Position numbers and translations under genes: made by a program. The notes under the pieces were generated by a model. It was not told the DNA's origin. It did not search any database and saw only the letters and a program-made list of their open reading frames with translations. This document shows, piece after piece, positions 61,201 through 64,000 of a stretch of 64,000 nt of DNA (within the stretch, counting starts at the first letter, position 1; each line of letters opens with the position of its first letter). Source of the DNA: JAOZPE01 sp964601275 (GTDB lineage Bacteria; Krumholzibacteriota; Krumholzibacteriia; JAJRXK01); contig CAZRMV010000010.1 in assembly GCA_964601275.1 (NCBI GenBank), positions 84,666 through 148,665 on the forward strand, read 5' to 3'.

Positions 61201-62824
61201 CGATTTCCAGATGGGCGGCCTGGCGGACGCCTCGGCGTCGGCCAGGACCGATTCCACCGGAGTCGTGGACCTCGAACTGAACGTGAGCCTCACCGGCTGG
61301 AACGGGGTCGTGGTGTTCCGCGAGCCGGGCACCGGCGGCGCCTCGCTGGACGTCCAGTTGGAGGTGGGCCCGACCAAACCCGATCTCCACTACGTCGACA
61401 CGGCCGGGTGGTACGCCCCGATCGTGCCGCGCGCGGCGGCCGACGCCACGGCGGGCAACACCCCCGCGCCGGCGCAGCTCACCGGCAACGCGGCGAGCAC
61501 CTGGATCAACACCGCGCTGATCAATGACGGAAGCATGGTCTCCAGCTTCGACGCCGGGATCTATCTGGACGGGGATGTGCATCTCATCGATTCCCACCTC
61601 TACATCGACCAGCCGCCCCAGGTCACCGCCATCGTCAACAACAAGCCGATCGCGACGCCGATCCCGGGAGGCCGGCACACCCTGGTGGGCTGGGTCGATC
61701 CTTCCGACCTGGTGCTCGAACAGACCGAGCTGGACAACCTCCACGGAGAGCAGTGGATCTGGTCGCCCTGGCCACTGACCCTCGATTCGACGATCACCCG
61801 GGCCGAGCCCAGCAACCGGATGGGGGGAATCGACGGGATGACCACCCTCGATCCGTTCTATTTCAACTGCGACGGCTTGCGCACTCCCTGGATCACTCCG
61901 GGGCAGCCGGGCCCGTTGGACGGCGCCTGGGCCGCGGTGGCCATCATGCCGGACACGACCAGTGACCTCGACCTGCGCGTGCACGCGGTGTCCACCGGGG
62001 CCAAGAACGGTTTCGACGACCCCCTCGCGGTCTCGGCGTGGGGGCAGGGCCAATCCGACTTCGTCCTGGCCAACCTGGGGGTGCTCGGGCCGACACAGTT
62101 CGATGTCGGGGTGGTGAACCTCGGAGTGGATGGCGGAAGCTACCGGGTCCAGACCGTGGTCTCGAGTCACCGCGCGGACCATCCCAACGGGGTCTACGGC
62201 GCCTACACCCTGGGGGCGGGGGAGATCGTCCAGTTGCACACCTTCACCTTGCTGGCGGCGGAATACGATATCGTGCTCGAGAACCTGTCGGGGAACATCG
62301 ACTGGGGGATGACGATCCATCCCTCGGGCCTGTCCTACGCCGGCAAGTCCGACGAATTGCCCGCCGGGACGGCCTGGTTCGCGGGTCCGGGACAGAACGA
62401 ATCGCTCACCGTCGCGATTGCCCAGGAGGGCGTCTACCTGCTTTCGGTGTGGAAAGCCAAGGCCCACGATCTCGACGCGAGCGGAAGCTATCAACTGCGT
62501 CTGCTGCCCAAGTCGACGGCAGTCGAGGACCACCCCGCCGTGCCCCGGCGCAGTGCGCTCGCCTCGATCATGCCCAACCCTTTCAATCCCAGCACGCAGA
62601 TCACCTTCGACCTGGCCCGGCCGGGCCGGGTGGAGCTTTGGATCTACGATGTCCGGGGCAAGCTCATCCGGACCCTGCTCACCGAAGCGCGGCCGGCGGG
62701 ACGTCATTCCGTGCTCTGGAACGGCCGGGACGATACGGGGCGCGTGGTTTCCAGCGGGGTCTATTTCGTCCGCATGCTGGCCGCCGGGGTGGACGACCGG
62801 AAGAAGGTGACCCTCCTGAAGTAG
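58271..62824 (+). CDS. Giant exported HExxH metalloprotease with FlgD-like C-terminus
   Basis: A 1517-residue secreted protein. After a signal peptide (LVGLLAAVLACLCTAGIARA) and a beta-rich region with a Big/transthyretin-like domain (VYDEDLFTDQLLAVTATDENG), a zinc site appears: His392-Glu393-Trp-Gly-His396-His397, then Glu436 (YSEGWPDWLSEHL) as likely third ligand. A Cys-rich loop (CNGYCDTPTCGHCAWC) lies between them. Residues 560 to 1400 are repeated beta-sandwich modules, some CARDB-like (LHYVDTAGWYAPIVPR), ending in NPFNPSTQITFDL...SGVYFVRMLA. The architecture suggests a surface-exposed gluzincin-like peptidase; the target is unknown. Confidence 0.83.
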   Translation: MKQFSSPTAPGRCHTRSASFHLASLRPLVGLLAAVLACLCTAGIARATERPPVEVRILDEGSGALPGVPFTGTLELFSPIPMTLDALALRGREGSPAWIDDPGLYKSRGTLELRRGEPRRLRFTFTARSADDHLVVEFEAAGQPMTKTFDLSQATYLAGKYGRATTVVPGVSPGPVVAPRDERGLQPLASEAGFSRSVPEEKRADLDAPRAPGKAATAYNLRLYGRFVYYQPGVSGAIGAHGATVRVYDEDLFTDQLLAVTATDENGNFDITFNYTDSEAPDLYVQFEAANNRVQVEEASLLQNNYRWNTSVWDNYTGTVLDIGTHQPANEGQRPALHILNQLTRAWIYVDSEGWDTPTVDAQWPDGNSGAWYNGAIHISSESEWHEPTIVHEWGHHWIKSFARQRSPSYCNGYCDTPTCGHCAWCPETDGIAYSEGWPDWLSEHLTRYFGTRYTPGPLSHYSFESLNECFDGTNLFLSDPLITEGPFAAFLLDLEDSAQDDHPEYSLGIDALDFSFAGVLGYTDSYEPETALQFIQWMLSVYPSITEGIWDTAINCGYEVDETPPGAPVGFASPTHAVGIPSPDNTVFLNWTEAPDDASGVGGYSLLVTTTGAAMPDTLADMGRLIGYSHPPLAPGTWYFNLRAQDRSGKWSTTYATYGPVIISDPTPVNLVYRTDPSWSRPLIPHPAPDVVYTGPGGSYIADPDSLGPAFTYLNMFAYNAGGQTTPVGPSAIYYVDEESVWESNWVALGPGADMVATNMGPFASAPGRHVLHSWLDGYEWIAETDESDNFEGHQWVWKPQTLTAGVPLTLDRPPGPYDGWVYVNDGQVLFMDMDGFRYTPTGYWQAVVLHPLNPAADLDVYLFDPSTGADSGFDNWTARSIRNAGQLDATLVNGNVVAWNPRDVGVNNYGGSDGSYQLTYVNSQTIPQDTPTTVNLGVDEMLFAREFEVTSAGLYTVHVQTADPQVPVELRWFPADFQMGGLADASASARTDSTGVVDLELNVSLTGWNGVVVFREPGTGGASLDVQLEVGPTKPDLHYVDTAGWYAPIVPRAAADATAGNTPAPAQLTGNAASTWINTALINDGSMVSSFDAGIYLDGDVHLIDSHLYIDQPPQVTAIVNNKPIATPIPGGRHTLVGWVDPSDLVLEQTELDNLHGEQWIWSPWPLTLDSTITRAEPSNRMGGIDGMTTLDPFYFNCDGLRTPWITPGQPGPLDGAWAAVAIMPDTTSDLDLRVHAVSTGAKNGFDDPLAVSAWGQGQSDFVLANLGVLGPTQFDVGVVNLGVDGGSYRVQTVVSSHRADHPNGVYGAYTLGAGEIVQLHTFTLLAAEYDIVLENLSGNIDWGMTIHPSGLSYAGKSDELPAGTAWFAGPGQNESLTVAIAQEGVYLLSVWKAKAHDLDASGSYQLRLLPKSTAVEDHPAVPRRSALASIMPNPFNPSTQITFDLARPGRVELWIYDVRGKLIRTLLTEARPAGRHSVLWNGRDDTGRVVSSGVYFVRMLAAGVDDRKKVTLLK

Positions 62825-62985
62825 CCCGCAGAACCCATCGCCCGCTTGACATGTTGCTTTCTCCATGCACCCTGGAACGGAGACAGTGTGGGCTTGCGAC
62901 GTCCGGGGCGATGGATCATCGCTCGGTGGTCACCGGCCCGTTCCATTCGTTTCCCCGGGGATCGATGGGAGCCAGGAGGATGCGC

Positions 62986-63288
62986 GTGAAACGGTTGGTC
63001 TGGAGCGCCTGGATCGGGCTGGCGTTCGTGGGGTGGATCCTGGCGTGCGCGAAAGCGAGCATTCCCGAGCCGGAGAGCGAGGGGGCGAAGCTGTACGTGA
63101 AGTACTGTTCTGCCCAGGGTTGCCACGATCCCATCCCGCCCCAGGAGAGTTCCTATCCGTACTGGAAGAACCAGTACGCGCGCTGGAGCGCCAAGCTGCG
63201 ACAGTCCGGTGGGGCGGCGCCGACCTCCCGCGAAGACGAGATCATCCTGGCCTGGCTGAAGAAGCACGCGCGCGGCTCACGGTATTGA
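62986..63288 (+). CDS. Monohaem cytochrome-like lipoprotein with CX4CH motif
   Basis: A 100-residue lipoprotein: helix VWSAWIGLAFVGWILAC with a lipobox, then EGAKLYVKYCSAQGCHDP. The haem motif has four residues between the cysteines (Cys-SAQG-Cys-His) instead of two. It ends in a helix (DEIILAWLKKHARGSR). It probably carries electrons at the membrane face. GTG at 62986 has AGGAGG six bases upstream, which I prefer to ATG at 62980, where the ribosome site would touch the start. Confidence 0.65.
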   Translation: MKRLVWSAWIGLAFVGWILACAKASIPEPESEGAKLYVKYCSAQGCHDPIPPQESSYPYWKNQYARWSAKLRQSGGAAPTSREDEIILAWLKKHARGSRY

Positions 63289-63578
63289 CCTGTTCCGGGC
63301 GAGGTTGCCCTCTGCGCCCCCCCGGTCCGGTCCGTGCGGTGTTCTGTGGATTGCCCCTTGCGGAACGGCCCGCTTTTTGGCAGGCTGGAAGTGGGCCCGG
63401 GTGGAGCGGAGTGGCCTATCAAATGATCCAGGCATCATGCCAAATCTGTGACCAGCACCCCGGATCTCTCTCCTGGGCCCCGATTTCTCCATCGACTTCG
63501 AATATCGGCTGCAAGCATGTCGATTCCATCATCGAGCGGGGCCTTCGACTGCGCGCGCCGGTTCTCTCGTCGATTGCA
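63289..63578. other. Intergenic region, no gene seen
   Basis: About 290 bases between the cytochrome-like lipoprotein and the tmRNA. I looked for a small RNA or SRP RNA and saw none; open frames here have no ribosome sites. Confidence 0.5.
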
Positions 63579-63609
63579 AGCGGCCCATCGGGCCGCTTTC
63601 TTGCATTTT
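63579..63609 (+). terminator. Rho-independent terminator upstream of tmRNA
   Basis: Stem AGCGGCCC/GGGCCGCT (8 bp, loop ATC) at 63579-63597, followed by the T-rich run TTCTTGCATTTTT. It would end transcription entering from the left and its T run overlaps the tmRNA promoter. Confidence 0.75.
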
Positions 63610-63628
63610 TCCGGCTTCGCGGTAGACT
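63601..63628 (+). promoter_or_regulatory. Candidate tmRNA promoter
   Basis: TTGCAT at 63601-63606 and TAGACT at 63623-63628, sixteen bases apart, lie just upstream of the tmRNA 5' end. The start would be near 63635 with a short leader. Confidence 0.5.
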
Positions 63629-63643
63629 GAAAGTGCCGATGAT

Positions 63644-63997
63644 GGGGGCGAAGGGTTTCGACGGGAACGGTTGGGCCCCGGATGGCGTGCCGACCACCTC
63701 ACCAAGGTCGTTAAAGTGGTGGGAAACAACAACTGACGAGCCGATGGCTCTTGCTGCTTGATCAATAAGTAGCCGTTCGCCGCAGGCCGGGTCTCCGGGG
63801 CCTGCGATGCGGGCGTCATATTCTGGAGACTGGACGTGGACCCGTCGCCTCAGGGAAAGCGTCGAGAACCAATGGGGCTGGTGTCGCGTCTACCACGTTC
63901 CCAGGGTTGCGCGGCACGAGATGATCTGGGAACTACGCACGTAGAGGTCCGTGGTCGTCGTTTTCGGACGCGGGTTCGATTCCCGCCGCCTCCACCA
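63644..63997 (+). ncRNA. ssrA: Transfer-messenger RNA (tmRNA)
   Basis: A complete tmRNA of 354 bases that rescues ribosomes stalled on broken mRNAs. The 5' acceptor strand GGGGGCG pairs with CGCCTCC near the 3' end (one G-U), GGTTTCGACGGG follows as usual, and the T arm GCGGG-TTCGATT-CCCGC precedes ACCA at 63994-63997. The tag frame ends at 63761; in the frame giving the conserved -ALAA end it reads ETTTDEPMALAA (63723-63758), followed by TGA. The resume codon is inferred, so the first residue or two may differ. Confidence 0.95.
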
Positions 63998-64000
63998 TTT

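Noticed and set aside
63289..63578. Possible SRP RNA or 6S RNA between the last coding gene and tmRNA
   Set aside because: I could not find the conserved SRP loop or a long paired rod; no support beyond position.

Overview
The window is a GC-rich bacterial chromosome segment, Gram-negative in character: lipoprotein signals, outer-membrane-type proteins and HflK/HflC are present. It is densely packed with genes on both strands. Three very large exported proteins end in the same FlgD-like / PNPFNP...SGVYxVR C-terminal module. Together with CARDB domains, a gingipain-fold protein, a DUF5916 protein and several c-type cytochromes, this suggests a lineage of the FCB superphylum or a neighbouring candidate phylum (Krumholzibacteriota/Eisenbacteria-like). 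No rRNA or strong marker gene is present, so this placement is an inference.

Layout. 1-6.4 kb: GT-C glycosyltransferase, a DUF1858 protein coupled to a nitrilase-fold amidohydrolase, a seven-haem cytochrome, YjbQ, a PepSY membrane protein, an FHA protein and tRNA-Arg. 6.4-18.1 kb: a fusion of FG-GAP repeats with a D-Ala-D-Ala carboxypeptidase, an FMN reductase, a UDP-galactopyranose-mutase-like flavoprotein, GtrA, a second GT-C enzyme, a C25-fold protein lacking its catalytic residues, a membrane GAF protein and a FliA/WhiG-like sigma factor. 18.2-26.6 kb: glutathione peroxidase, a three-gene ABC exporter, an acyltransferase with a ParA-type ATPase, SSB, endonuclease III and tRNA-Lys behind a near-consensus promoter. 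26.7-31.9 kb: a frame-disrupted lipoprotein gene, a scar carrying a solitary IS end, a nine-haem lipoprotein, a DUF3307/SatD-like pair and an exported isoaspartyl methyltransferase.

32.1-46.6 kb: a DUF5916 outer-membrane protein, two small envelope proteins, an exported isoaspartyl peptidase, and then a tightly coupled operon of ECF sigma factor, membrane anti-sigma-like protein and a TPR-CHAT caspase-like protease. This is followed by a 1679-residue CARDB/beta-helix surface protein. 46.7-50.1 kb: hflK-hflC and an intact insertion sequence with 26-bp perfect terminal repeats. 50.2-57.7 kb: sulfotransferase, a reductive-dehalogenase-like Fe-S membrane protein, a TPR-like secreted protein, a sulfatase-fold lipoprotein, a 41-residue peptide resembling a RiPP leader, an MFS transporter and an unknown protein. 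57.8-64 kb: a secreted coiled-coil protein, a 1517-residue HExxH metalloprotease, a cytochrome lipoprotein with a CX4CH haem motif, and the complete tmRNA gene.

The most interesting unit is the sigma / anti-sigma / CHAT operon. Its reading frames overlap by four bases at each junction and all parts needed for protease-triggered release of a sigma factor are present. The protease appears to lie in the periplasm, on the same side as the outer domain of the anti-sigma protein. The second is the 41-residue peptide at 55.3 kb, whose spacing of Tyr, Pro, Leu and Thr matches the leader motif read by RiPP recognition elements, with no maturation enzymes nearby.
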